Shown: positions 1-7,283 of the stretch, piece after piece
Layout: every line of letters starts with the position of its first letter
Position numbering within the stretch: position 1 is the stretch's first letter
Source: DATMYQ01 sp035560935
GTDB taxonomy: Bacteria > Bacillota > Negativicutes > Sporomusales > Sporomusaceae
Length of the DNA stretch: 13,320 nucleotides
Direction of reading: 5' to 3'
NCBI GenBank assembly: GCA_035560935.1
Contig: DATMYQ010000037.1
Coordinates: 1-13,320 of the forward strand
The notes under the pieces: generated by a model
What the model was told of the DNA's origin: nothing
The model's database searches: none
What the model saw: only the letters and a program-made list of their open reading frames with translations
Translations under genes and position numbers: made by a program

Positions 1-41
1 CATATAAAGAGATAAATATCTGCAGAAAAGAGGTTGAGGGT

Positions 42-923
42 GTGCGTATCAGTGAATTAATGAAACAACAGTGGACCAACAGCTCTGTTAGCACCACCAA
101 TATGTTTACCGTGGCTGCCGAAAATAGCGGTGACAACTCTCTGGTATCACAGGTTACACAGAGTTCCGGCGGCGTCACCACTAACAATATGAGTGATTTG
201 TTCAGTTTGTGTGCGACCTACCGTTCGGACGCCACTTCGGATTCTTATGATTCCTCCTACAGTACTACGGACAGCAGCTTTAAAGTGAACGCCCAGGCGG
301 CGCTAAAAAACAGAGACAGCCTGAACACGGAGATTCAGTCGGTGCTATCGGCTGCGGGCATTAAACTGGACTCTGCCACCAAGCTGACGTTTACCGTGGG
401 GGCGGATAGCAGTATTTCCGTTTCCGGCGCCAAAGATGCCGCCACAAAAGCGAAAATTGAAGCGGCATTAAACAGTAAAACCGGTTTAGGAGCCACTATG
501 ATCAAACAGAACGTGGTGGTCAAGCTGCTGAACAATCAGGATGTCAGTCAGCTTCAGTATGATAAATGGGAAGTCGCCAATTTCCTGCAGGAAAAAGCGG
601 GACAGGATATATCTGATTTGTCACTGGTGAATGGCCAACTGACGGGCGCCAATGAAAAATTGACCGCGCTGATCGACAGCGCGGATAAGAGCGGCAGCTC
701 CAGCGCCAAGACGGTGCAGGAAATGATCGCGTCACTGAAAAAAGTGCTGTCCTACGGTCAGGACAAGATTCCGGACATGTCAGTCAGTTATGGCTATCAG
801 CGCGGGGCGCTGATCGATAAAAATGTCCAGTACGGCTTCGGGCCCAACCAGTTAAAGTCCTGGTATGCGCAGGTGATGTCCGGCAGCAGTAGTAGCAGTT
901 CTTCTTCCAACTACTGGGTGTAG
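42..923 (+). CDS. Hypothetical Ser/Thr-rich protein with poly-Ser C-terminal tail
   Basis: I do not recognise this 293-residue protein. It has no signal peptide or membrane segment and only one cysteine, in LFSLCATYRS near residue 57. The first 90 residues are very rich in Ser, Thr, Asn and Asp and look disordered. Residues 90-240 look like a mixed alpha/beta domain with Ala/Lys-rich helices. The C-terminus carries eight consecutive serines followed by NYWV. The GTG start at 42 is chosen because aaagagg lies 8 bases upstream; an ATG at 60 is in frame but has no well-placed ribosome site. The gene stands alone: a strong terminator follows at once and the ato regulators have their own start region. 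A structural, surface or appendage-associated role is possible from composition, but this is a guess. The reading frame is convincing; the function is unknown. Confidence 0.8.
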   Translation: MRISELMKQQWTNSSVSTTNMFTVAAENSGDNSLVSQVTQSSGGVTTNNMSDLFSLCATYRSDATSDSYDSSYSTTDSSFKVNAQAALKNRDSLNTEIQSVLSAAGIKLDSATKLTFTVGADSSISVSGAKDAATKAKIEAALNSKTGLGATMIKQNVVVKLLNNQDVSQLQYDKWEVANFLQEKAGQDISDLSLVNGQLTGANEKLTALIDSADKSGSSSAKTVQEMIASLKKVLSYGQDKIPDMSVSYGYQRGALIDKNVQYGFGPNQLKSWYAQVMSGSSSSSSSSNYWV

Positions 924-948
924 AAAAGAACCAGGGGTAACAAAAAGA

Positions 949-991
949 CCAAACGGGCGGGATGGCAATGGAGGCCATACCGCCCGTTTGG
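949..991 (+). terminator. Rho-independent terminator after the first gene
   Basis: Twelve bases (ccaaacgggcgg, 949-960) are perfectly complementary to 980-991. After one mismatch the stem continues for five more pairs (962-966 with 974-978), closing a 7-base loop. A short T-rich run follows (992-996), and an A-run precedes the stem at 942-946, so it may also work from the other strand. It separates the first gene from atoS. Confidence 0.8.
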
Positions 992-1072
992 TTTATACTA
1001 TCCGTAAGAACTGGTGTAAGGGTTGGAAGTTTCGTTCCGGCCCTGGGGTGAAAATATAAACAGTACGGCTGA

Positions 1073-1101
1073 TAGAATAATGAAAAGTAATGCGGTATAA
1101 T
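1073..1101 (+). promoter_or_regulatory. Possible sigma-A promoter for atoSC
   Basis: A perfect -10 hexamer TATAAT lies at 1096-1101, 50 bases before the atoS start. The best -35 at 17-base spacing is tagaat (1073-1078), only 3 of 6 matches to TTGACA, so recognition may be weak or assisted. The rest of the 227-base gap after the first gene holds only the terminator at 949-991; I see nothing else in it. Confidence 0.45.
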
Positions 1102-1150
1102 CATAAATGATTTAGTGGATAAGGGAAAAATTGTATTGGGGAAGTAGAAT

Positions 1151-2992
1151 ATGATTCGATGTTGGCCGCAAACTCTACGGTACCAGTTAATTGTCATCAC
1201 TTTGCTGGCAGTTACCATACCGATGTTTTTTACCGGTTATGTGGTAAAAAAAGAAGCGGAAAATGCGCTTCTGGATGAGAAACGTGTGAAACTGTTTGGG
1301 TTTGCCCGTTTATTGGATGCCTCTCTGGGCGAAGGGTATGAAAAGATTTTGGCGGAGAAAAATGCGTCTGGTCTTGACCGGGCCGGTCAAATTGCATTAC
1401 TCAATGCCGCGCTGCGGGAACAGTGTGATATCATTGCCCAGAACGAACCCGGCGTGGGGGTCGGCTACTACAGCAAAAAACTGGACGCGATCATTACTTA
1501 TGCTCCTAGCGTCGCCTATGAAAAAACCATCGGATTGCCGATTGCGCCGTTGCATCCAGGCCGCCGGGTGATGGAAACCGGTGAGAACCTGGTGGAATTT
1601 GGTCCGCTGGTGAGGGGGAATATCATGAATGCCATGATACCCATTCAGAGAGATCAGGAGATTATCGGCTATATCTGGGCGAATGAACTGACGGATGATG
1701 TGCAGGCGCAACTGGCGGTGATGGACAGGAAAATTTATACGTTTGGTGGATTGGGCATAGTATTGAGCCTATCGCTCCTGTTTTTTTTGCTGGGGAAGTT
1801 TGTCAACGATGTGGAGACGATTAAACAGGGGCTGCAAAACCTGAAATTTGATTTACGCTACCGGATTCCGCTGATGAAAGGCGAGACCGGAGAAATTGTC
1901 GCCGGTATCCATAATATGGCGCAGACGCTGGAGGATATCCGGTCGGTGAACGAAAATATCCTGCACAGCATTGCGGACGGGGTTATTACGGTGGACATGG
2001 CGGGGCGGATTACCACGATTAATCCGGCGGCTCGGGAAATGACCGGCTATCAGCCGGTGGAGCTGGTGGGCCAGCTGTACCGGGATGTGTTTTGCGGCGG
2101 CAACGGGTTTCACAGTCTGCTGCTGGATACGTTGGGAAGTGGCGCGAACCATGTTGCGCTAGAAACGGAATATCCGGTCAAGAACCGTTCTCTGTATGTC
2201 AGTATCAGTACCAGCCAGCTCAAGGACAGCGATGACCGAATGATCGGGGCGGTGGTGGTCTTTAAGGATCTGACTGAGAAGCATCGTCTGGAGGAGCAGA
2301 TATGTCGCGCGGACCGGCTGGCATCGTTAGGTGAAATGATGGCGGGGATTGCTCACGAAATTCGAAACCCGCTCACCTCAGTCAAAGGCTTTGTCCAATA
2401 TCTTCAGGAACTGGACGACGAAGCGGAACGCCGCGAATACATGCCAATTATCGTCAAGGAAGTGGACCGGGCCAACCGGGTTATTGATGAATTGCTGTAT
2501 TTTGCCCGACCGACACATACAGAGTATCAGACAATGGACATGAATGAAGTCCTTACGAATACTTTGTTTTTAGTGAAAAACAAAACCACAACGCACCGGG
2601 TGGATTTTGTTCTGCGGCTGGCGGAACGGCTGCCGGCAGTCCGGGGTGATGCCGGACAGATCCGGCAGGTTCTGTTGAATTTACTGATCAATGCGATTCA
2701 GGCTATACCTGAGAATGGAAGAGTGGAGATTACCACCTGCCGGGAACGGGAGCAGATCGTGATTGAAATCCGGGACAATGGGTCGGGGATTCCGGAGGGA
2801 GACCAAATGAAAGTATTCGATCCGTTTTTCACGACAAAACCGACCGGTACCGGCCTGGGGCTGGCGATTGCCCAGCGCATTGTGAGCGCTCACCGTGGAA
2901 GTCTGAGTATCAGCAGTCAAATGGGGCAGGGAACCGCCGTCACCGTCGAGATTCCCGTTTGGAAAGAAGGGAGCGGGAAAAATGAAGGCTGA
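1151..2992 (+). CDS. atoS: Sensor histidine kinase AtoS
   Basis: This 613-residue membrane kinase is the sensor of the AtoS-AtoC acetoacetate/short-chain fatty acid response system. Domains in order: TM helix at about 10-32; an extracytoplasmic sensing domain at about 33-195 with VGYYSKKLDAIITYAPS, HPGRRVM and GYIWANELTDD, closely like my memory of E. coli AtoS (608 residues); TM helix at about 196-216; HAMP-like linker; PAS domain at about 269-380; HisKA with the phospho-acceptor His402 in AHEIRNPL; and an ATPase domain with N-box Asn510/Asn514, G1 box DNGSGIP from Asp542 and G2 box GTGLGLA at 566-572. All catalytic boxes are intact. It overlaps atoC by 11 bases, so the pair is translationally coupled. 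The conserved sensor-domain motifs and the ato genes downstream make AtoS much more likely than a generic NtrB/ZraS-type kinase. The ligand is inferred. Confidence 0.93.
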   Translation: MIRCWPQTLRYQLIVITLLAVTIPMFFTGYVVKKEAENALLDEKRVKLFGFARLLDASLGEGYEKILAEKNASGLDRAGQIALLNAALREQCDIIAQNEPGVGVGYYSKKLDAIITYAPSVAYEKTIGLPIAPLHPGRRVMETGENLVEFGPLVRGNIMNAMIPIQRDQEIIGYIWANELTDDVQAQLAVMDRKIYTFGGLGIVLSLSLLFFLLGKFVNDVETIKQGLQNLKFDLRYRIPLMKGETGEIVAGIHNMAQTLEDIRSVNENILHSIADGVITVDMAGRITTINPAAREMTGYQPVELVGQLYRDVFCGGNGFHSLLLDTLGSGANHVALETEYPVKNRSLYVSISTSQLKDSDDRMIGAVVVFKDLTEKHRLEEQICRADRLASLGEMMAGIAHEIRNPLTSVKGFVQYLQELDDEAERREYMPIIVKEVDRANRVIDELLYFARPTHTEYQTMDMNEVLTNTLFLVKNKTTTHRVDFVLRLAERLPAVRGDAGQIRQVLLNLLINAIQAIPENGRVEITTCREREQIVIEIRDNGSGIPEGDQMKVFDPFFTTKPTGTGLGLAIAQRIVSAHRGSLSISSQMGQGTAVTVEIPVWKEGSGKNEG

Positions 2993-4361
2993 TTATACTA
3001 TTTTGGTAGCGGATGATGAAGAAAATGTGCGACGGTTGTTAGCTGCCGTGCTGAAGCGAGAAGGATATCCGGTGGAAGTGGCATCGGATGGCTTGGAAGC
3101 ATTGGCAAAAATCAATGATTCAGCCCCTCAACTGGTGCTGATGGACATTCGTATGCCGCAGCTGGATGGGATTACCGCATTCCGGAAATTGCGGGAACAG
3201 GGGCACCGGATGCCGGTCATCCTGATGACGGCGTTTGCGGCGGTGGATACTGCAGTGGAAGCTTTGAAAGCGGGAGCGTTTGACTATCTGATCAAACCGT
3301 TTGACCTGGCGGAGGTCAAACTGTTGGTGAACCGGGCTTTTCAACTGCAGAGCATGAGCGAAGAAATCAAAGTGCTGCAGCAGGAATTGGCAGAGAACTA
3401 CCGTCTGGATCGGATACTAACCAATAGTCCCAAAATGAAAGAACTTTGTAAAAATATTGCCAAACTGGCGCAGAGCAACGCCACCGTGTTGATTACCGGC
3501 GAAAGCGGTTCCGGCAAAGAACTGATCGCCAGTACTATCCACTATAACAGCGCCCGCAAACACGGACCGTTTGTCAAAATAAACTGCGGCGCCCTGCCGG
3601 AAAATTTATTGGAAAGTGAATTGTTCGGGCATGAAAAAGGTTCTTTCACCGGTGCTATCGCCCGGCGTACGGGCCGGTTTGAACAGGCGAATTCAGGGAC
3701 TTTGTTTTTGGATGAAATCGGCGAATTTTCATTGAATTTACAGGTCAAGTTATTGCGGGTCATTCAGGAACGGGAGTTTGAGCGGGTGGGGGGCAATGAA
3801 ACCATTAGGACAGATATCCGCGTTATGGCGGCGACGAACCGAAATCTGGAAGAAATGGTGGCCCGGGGAACTTTTAGGGAAGACTTGTATTATCGTCTGA
3901 ACGTGGTCTCGCTATACGCACCGCCGCTGCGGGAGCGAAAACCCGACATTCACCTGCTGGCGGATTACTTTCTGCAGAAATATTCTCTGGAAAATCAAAA
4001 AGAAATCCTCGGTTACGATCATGACGCTTATGAACTCTTGCGGCAATACGATTGGCCGGGCAACGTCCGGGAAATGAAAAATGTAATTGAACGGGCGGTG
4101 ATCATGAATACCGGGAATATTATTTTTGCGGAAGATTTGCCGGAAAAACTGACGGAGCGGGGCAATGCCGCGAAGCGATTTATTCCGGAGGCTCCTGCTG
4201 CCGGTGGCGTGACGCTTAAAGAGATGATGAAGAACGTCGAACGGCAGTTTATTCGGGAAGTTTTGGAAAACTACCGGGGCAACACAGCGAAAGCCGCCCG
4301 GGAATTAGGCATCAGCCGCCGGTCGCTGCAGTATAAAATTCAGGAATACCAACTGGAATAA
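2982..4361 (+). CDS. atoC: Sigma-54-dependent response regulator AtoC
   Basis: This 459-residue NtrC-family activator (E. coli AtoC is about 461) turns on the atoDAEB operon when phosphorylated by AtoS. The receiver domain (1-120) has the acidic pocket Asp11/Asp12, phospho-acceptor Asp55 in LMDIRMPQ, and Lys105. The AAA+ domain follows, with Walker A GESGSGKE (173-180), the sigma-54 contact loop GSFTGA (220-225) and Walker B LFLDEIGE. The C-terminal Fis-type helix-turn-helix reads AARELGISRRSLQYKIQEY. The loop has Ser where the consensus GAFTGA has Ala. The ATG overlaps the end of atoS by 11 bases, with a purine-rich site (gaagggag) in the end of the atoS coding region. The sigma-54 promoter just downstream, before atoD, is the obvious target. 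ZraR/HydG-type regulators share this architecture, but context and EYQ-type C-terminus favour AtoC. Confidence 0.93.
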   Translation: MKADYTILVADDEENVRRLLAAVLKREGYPVEVASDGLEALAKINDSAPQLVLMDIRMPQLDGITAFRKLREQGHRMPVILMTAFAAVDTAVEALKAGAFDYLIKPFDLAEVKLLVNRAFQLQSMSEEIKVLQQELAENYRLDRILTNSPKMKELCKNIAKLAQSNATVLITGESGSGKELIASTIHYNSARKHGPFVKINCGALPENLLESELFGHEKGSFTGAIARRTGRFEQANSGTLFLDEIGEFSLNLQVKLLRVIQEREFERVGGNETIRTDIRVMAATNRNLEEMVARGTFREDLYYRLNVVSLYAPPLRERKPDIHLLADYFLQKYSLENQKEILGYDHDAYELLRQYDWPGNVREMKNVIERAVIMNTGNIIFAEDLPEKLTERGNAAKRFIPEAPAAGGVTLKEMMKNVERQFIREVLENYRGNTAKAARELGISRRSLQYKIQEYQLE

Positions 4362-4362
4362 A

Positions 4363-4420
4363 CGCAAAAAAATGCGGCGGCCATCGCGCAAAAAAATGCG
4401 CCGGCGCCGCATTTTCGCAT
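4363..4420 (+). promoter_or_regulatory. Candidate AtoC upstream activating sites (repeated half-palindromes)
   Basis: The 14-mer cgcaaaaaaatgcg occurs twice, exactly, at 4363-4376 and 4387-4400, offset by 24 bases. Each copy is itself an inverted repeat, cgca-N6-tgcg. A partial inverted copy (cgcattttcgca, 4409-4420) follows. The block lies about 125-180 bases before the predicted start of the atoDAEB transcript, a normal distance for enhancer sites of sigma-54 activators. The E. coli AtoC sites, as I recall them, have the same layout (TGCA-N6-TGCA) at a similar distance. The block can also fold: 4393-4400 pairs with 4408-4415, so it may help end atoSC transcription. DNA binding is inferred. 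Confidence 0.55.
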
Positions 4421-4490
4421 TGAGATCAAAGAAAAATACACCGCCTCAATGGCTGAAAAAACAGAAAACACAAGGGATTGACGAAATTCA

Positions 4491-4513
4491 CCGGAATTTT
4501 CCGGCGTTTTTTT
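4491..4513 (+). terminator. Terminator of atoSC
   Basis: A short hairpin, ccgga (4491-4495) with tccgg (4500-4504) and loop attt, is followed by cg and seven T (4507-4513). It would stop read-through from atoSC into atoDAEB, leaving the structural genes dependent on the sigma-54 promoter that starts 5 bases later. The stem is only 5 bp, so termination may be partial. Confidence 0.6.
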
Positions 4514-4517
4514 AATT

Positions 4518-4532
4518 TGGCACACTATGTGC
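4518..4532 (+). promoter_or_regulatory. Sigma-54 (-24/-12) promoter of atoDAEB
   Basis: The sequence tggcacactatgtgc matches the consensus TGGCAC-N5-TTGC at every base but one (the first T of the -12 element is G). The GG and GC dinucleotides have exact spacing. Transcription should start near 4543-4545, leaving a leader of about 50 bases before atoD. The sigma-54 activator gene atoC lies immediately upstream, which strongly supports the call. Confidence 0.8.
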
Positions 4533-4577
4533 GTTATAGAAGAGCATCACCCGTGCGAGCGGTGAAAGATGAACAGC

Positions 4578-4584
4578 GAGGAGG
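4578..4584 (+). promoter_or_regulatory. Shine-Dalgarno site deciding the atoD start
   Basis: GAGGAGG lies 8 bases before the TTG at 4593. It falls inside the frame that would be translated if the upstream ATG at 4569 were used, so it argues for TTG as the true start. Confidence 0.8.
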
Positions 4585-4592
4585 CTAACAAA

Positions 4593-5252
4593 TTGAGCAA
4601 AGTAACAACGACGCAGGAAGCGGCGGCTTTGTTGAAGGATGGCATGGTGGTCATGATCGGCGGTTTTCTGGGAGCCGGGACACCCGACTGCATGATCCGG
4701 ACCATGGTGAAAAACCAGGTGAGAGATCTGACCGTTATTGCCAATGACACTGCATTTCCTGAAGTGGGAATCGGCCGTCTGGTAGTGGGACGTCAGGTCA
4801 GAAAAGTGATTGTTTCCCATATTGGAACCAATCCGGAGACCGGTAAGCAAATGATTGCCAATGAACTGGAAGTGTCTCTGGTGCCGCAGGGGACTTTGGC
4901 GGAGCGGATTCGGGCCGCCGGTTCCGGACTGGGGGGCATTCTGACTCCGACCGGTGTGGGAACCGTAGTGGAGGAAGGGAAAGAAAAAATTTGCGTTGAC
5001 GGTCGGGAATTTTTGCTGGAAACGCCACTCAAAGCCGATGTGGCCGTGATCAAGGCCTGCAAGGCGGACCGGATGGGAAACCTTATATACAACAAATCCG
5101 CGCGGAATTTCAATCCGGTCATGGCGCTGGCAGCGGATCTGGTCATCGCGGAAGTGGAAGAACTGGTGGAAGTCGGGGAGATCGATCCTGACGCCGTGAT
5201 GACGCCGGGGATTTTGGTAGATAAAATCGTGGTGACTGGAGGGGCTTGCTGA
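4593..5252 (+). CDS. atoD: Acetate/acetoacetate CoA-transferase subunit alpha AtoD
   Basis: This is the alpha subunit of the class I CoA-transferase that moves CoA from acetyl-CoA (or another acyl-CoA) to acetoacetate or short-chain fatty acids, in the cytoplasm. The glycine-rich CoA-site motif MIGGFLGAGTPD is at about residues 21-32, and GSGLGGILTPTGVGT with the later NLIYNKSARNFNP is typical of the family. I take TTG at 4593 as the start: it has a strong ribosome site and gives 219 residues that align from the first residue with E. coli AtoD (220). An in-frame ATG at 4569 would add eight residues (MNSEEANK) with a poor ribosome site. It is the first gene after the sigma-54 promoter, and its stop overlaps the start of atoA by one base. 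Substrate range is inferred from context. Confidence 0.92.
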   Translation: MSKVTTTQEAAALLKDGMVVMIGGFLGAGTPDCMIRTMVKNQVRDLTVIANDTAFPEVGIGRLVVGRQVRKVIVSHIGTNPETGKQMIANELEVSLVPQGTLAERIRAAGSGLGGILTPTGVGTVVEEGKEKICVDGREFLLETPLKADVAVIKACKADRMGNLIYNKSARNFNPVMALAADLVIAEVEELVEVGEIDPDAVMTPGILVDKIVVTGGAC

Positions 5253-5899
5253 TGGACGCGAAAGAGATCATTGCCCGCCGGGTGGCGGCGGAACTGAAAG
5301 ATGGCGATGTAGTTAATCTGGGTATTGGTCTGCCGACGATGGTAAGCAATTATCTGCCGGAGGGCGTGCAAATCATTTTGCAATCGGAAAATGGATTTGT
5401 CGGTCTGGGACCGGTTCAGGGGGAACCGCATCCGGATCTGGTCAATGCCGGAGGACAAGCGGCAGGAATCCTGCCCGGCGGCGCCGTATTTGACAGCCTG
5501 ATTTCTTTTGCTCTGATTCGGGGCGGCCATGTGGATGTTACCGTTCTGGGTGGATTGCAGGTAGACCAGGAAGGAAACTTGGCCAATTGGATGGTGCCCG
5601 GTAAAATGGTTCCGGGTATGGGCGGTGCTATGGATTTGGTTGTCGGTACCAAAAAAGTTATCGTGGCTATGGAACATACCGCCAAAGGAAATCCGAAAAT
5701 CCTTCGGCAGTGTACCTTGCCGCTTACGGGCAAAGGAGTTGTGTCGCTGATTATCACCGAACAGGCTGTATTCCGGGTGACTTCGGCAGGGCTGGTACTG
5801 GAAGAACTGGCGCCGGGGGTGGACCTGGCGACGGTCAGAGCGAATACCGAAGCGGAATTTAGCCTGCATGCAAGCATCCGGGAAAACCTGGGGGCGTAA
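5252..5899 (+). CDS. atoA: Acetate/acetoacetate CoA-transferase subunit beta AtoA
   Basis: This 215-residue beta subunit carries the catalytic glutamate of the CoA-transferase: Glu46 in LQSENGFVGLGP, which forms the covalent glutamyl-CoA intermediate in this family. Other family signatures are GIGLPTMVSNYLPEG, NAGGQ, FALIRGGHVDVTVLGGLQVD and NWMVPGKMVPGMGGAMDLV. The ATG at 5252 overlaps the atoD stop (TGATG), with ctggagggg just upstream. This start gives MDAKEIIARRVA, matching E. coli AtoA from residue 1; a TTG two codons earlier is less likely. One-base overlap with atoD fits obligate co-translation of a heteromeric enzyme. The very strong match to AtoA favours acetoacetate activation over other class I transferases such as ScoB or butyrate-acetoacetate types, which are close relatives. 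Confidence 0.94.
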   Translation: MDAKEIIARRVAAELKDGDVVNLGIGLPTMVSNYLPEGVQIILQSENGFVGLGPVQGEPHPDLVNAGGQAAGILPGGAVFDSLISFALIRGGHVDVTVLGGLQVDQEGNLANWMVPGKMVPGMGGAMDLVVGTKKVIVAMEHTAKGNPKILRQCTLPLTGKGVVSLIITEQAVFRVTSAGLVLEELAPGVDLATVRANTEAEFSLHASIRENLGA

Positions 5900-5933
5900 G
5901 GTTTCCAGAATAAAATAAGAGGTGTGCAATACT

Positions 5934-7256
5934 ATGATACAAGCCATATCACGGGGGCTGACCACGGTTGTTGGTCGCTATTTGCCCGATCCGTTGATTT
6001 TTGCTATTTTACTGGTCGTCATCACTTTTGTGTTGGGTATTACGATAACTCCCAACGGCCCGGTGGCGATGGTGCAAATGTTTGGAGATGGTTTCTGGAA
6101 TCTGCTGGCTTTTTCCATGCAGATGGCTCTGGTGCTGGTCACCGGACATGCGCTGGCCAGTTCCCCGCTGCTTCGCCAGGGGATGAGGCGGTTGGCGGCG
6201 GTGGCCAAAACACCGGAGCAGGGCGTCATGCTGGTTGTGTTCATGTCGTCCATCTGTTCGGTGATTAACTGGGGGTTCGGCCTGGTGGTAGGCGCCCTGT
6301 TTGCCCGGGAAGTAGCCCGGCGCATCACTAATTCGGACTATCGCCTGCTGATCGCCAGCGCCTACATCGGGTTTCTGTGCTGGCATGGGGGGCTGTCCGC
6401 TTCGGTGCCGTTGGTAGCGGCAACTAAGGGCAACCCAATGGAAAAAATCGCCGGGATTATTCCCTTATCGCAGACTTTGTTTACACCGTTTAACCTTTTT
6501 ATCACCCTGGCGTTGATTGTGACGCTGCCGTTTCTCTGTAAAATGATGATGCCCAAACCGGAGGACGTTGTGGCAGTGGATCCGGCGTTGCTGGAGGAAG
6601 AGGCTTCAACCGCCAAAACGCTGGGACCCAACGCAACTTTTGCGGAAAAACTGGAAGAAAGTATGTTGCTGTCGCTGGTTATCGGTGCGTTTGGCGTCGC
6701 CTATCTGGGAATGTACTTTGCCCAAAATGGATTTAATATGAATATCAACACCGTTAATATGATCTTTTTTACGGCGGGTATTGTGCTGCACAAAACGCCG
6801 ATGTCCTACATGCGGGCCGTGACCAACGCCGCCCGGGGCACGGCCGGAATTCTTATCCAGTTCCCATTGTATGCGGCCATTCAGGTAATGATGGAGCATT
6901 CCGGATTAGGTGGTATTATTACCAATTGGTTTGTCAATATTGCCAACAAGGATACCTTTCCCATCCTGGTGTTTTTTAGCTCCGGCATTATTAATTTTGC
7001 TGTTCCTTCCGGCGGTGGTCACTGGGTTGTACAAGGTCCGTTCGTCATTCCGGCGGCGCAGGCGTTGGGGGCGGATATGGGGAAAGCCACCATGGCCATT
7101 GCCTATGGTGAAGCCTGGATGAATATGGCGCAGCCTTTTTGGGCGCTGCCGGCGCTGGCGATTGCCGGTTTGGGCGTACGGGACATTATGGGATACTGCG
7201 TCACCTCGTTGTTTTTTTCGGGGATTATTTTCGTCATTGGTTTGCATTTTTTATAA
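5934..7256 (+). CDS. atoE: Short-chain fatty acid permease AtoE
   Basis: This is an inner-membrane transporter of the AtoE family, which carries short-chain fatty acids or acetoacetate. The protein is 440 residues, the same length as I recall for E. coli AtoE. It is mostly hydrophobic, with many membrane-spanning stretches (for example LIFAILLVVITFVLGI and LSLVIGAFGVAYLGMYF), a central polar loop around MMMPKPEDV, and the conserved C-terminal signature PSGGGHWVVQGPFVIPAA from about residue 358. The ATG at 5934 is preferred over the GTG at 5922: it aligns at residue 1 (MIQAISRG), and aagagg lies 11 bases upstream, whereas the GTG overlaps that site. It lies 34 bases after atoA, in the same operon. 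Substrate and energy coupling are not visible from sequence. Confidence 0.93.
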   Translation: MIQAISRGLTTVVGRYLPDPLIFAILLVVITFVLGITITPNGPVAMVQMFGDGFWNLLAFSMQMALVLVTGHALASSPLLRQGMRRLAAVAKTPEQGVMLVVFMSSICSVINWGFGLVVGALFAREVARRITNSDYRLLIASAYIGFLCWHGGLSASVPLVAATKGNPMEKIAGIIPLSQTLFTPFNLFITLALIVTLPFLCKMMMPKPEDVVAVDPALLEEEASTAKTLGPNATFAEKLEESMLLSLVIGAFGVAYLGMYFAQNGFNMNINTVNMIFFTAGIVLHKTPMSYMRAVTNAARGTAGILIQFPLYAAIQVMMEHSGLGGIITNWFVNIANKDTFPILVFFSSGIINFAVPSGGGHWVVQGPFVIPAAQALGADMGKATMAIAYGEAWMNMAQPFWALPALAIAGLGVRDIMGYCVTSLFFSGIIFVIGLHFL

Positions 7257-7283
7257 ACCGGGATAGTGAAGGGAGTTTTGATG

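Noticed and set aside
784..1218. 144-residue minus-strand frame across the terminator and the atoS start
   Set aside because: It spans a strong terminator and the atoS promoter region, overlaps two plus-strand genes and has no recognisable motif.
4363..4400. Repeat pair considered as the start of a CRISPR or other repeat array
   Set aside because: There are only two exact copies of 14 bases with a 10-base spacer, and no cas genes. Regulatory sites explain them better.
4421..4475. Possible IHF-type bending site between the repeats and the sigma-54 promoter
   Set aside because: The atcaaagaaaaat stretch is AT-rich but fails the TT part of the usual IHF consensus, so I do not call it.
4793..5965. 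390-residue open frame on the minus strand
   Set aside because: It lies opposite atoD and atoA, which have clear family motifs and ribosome sites. Its product is low-complexity and matches nothing I know; it is a shadow of GC-rich coding DNA.
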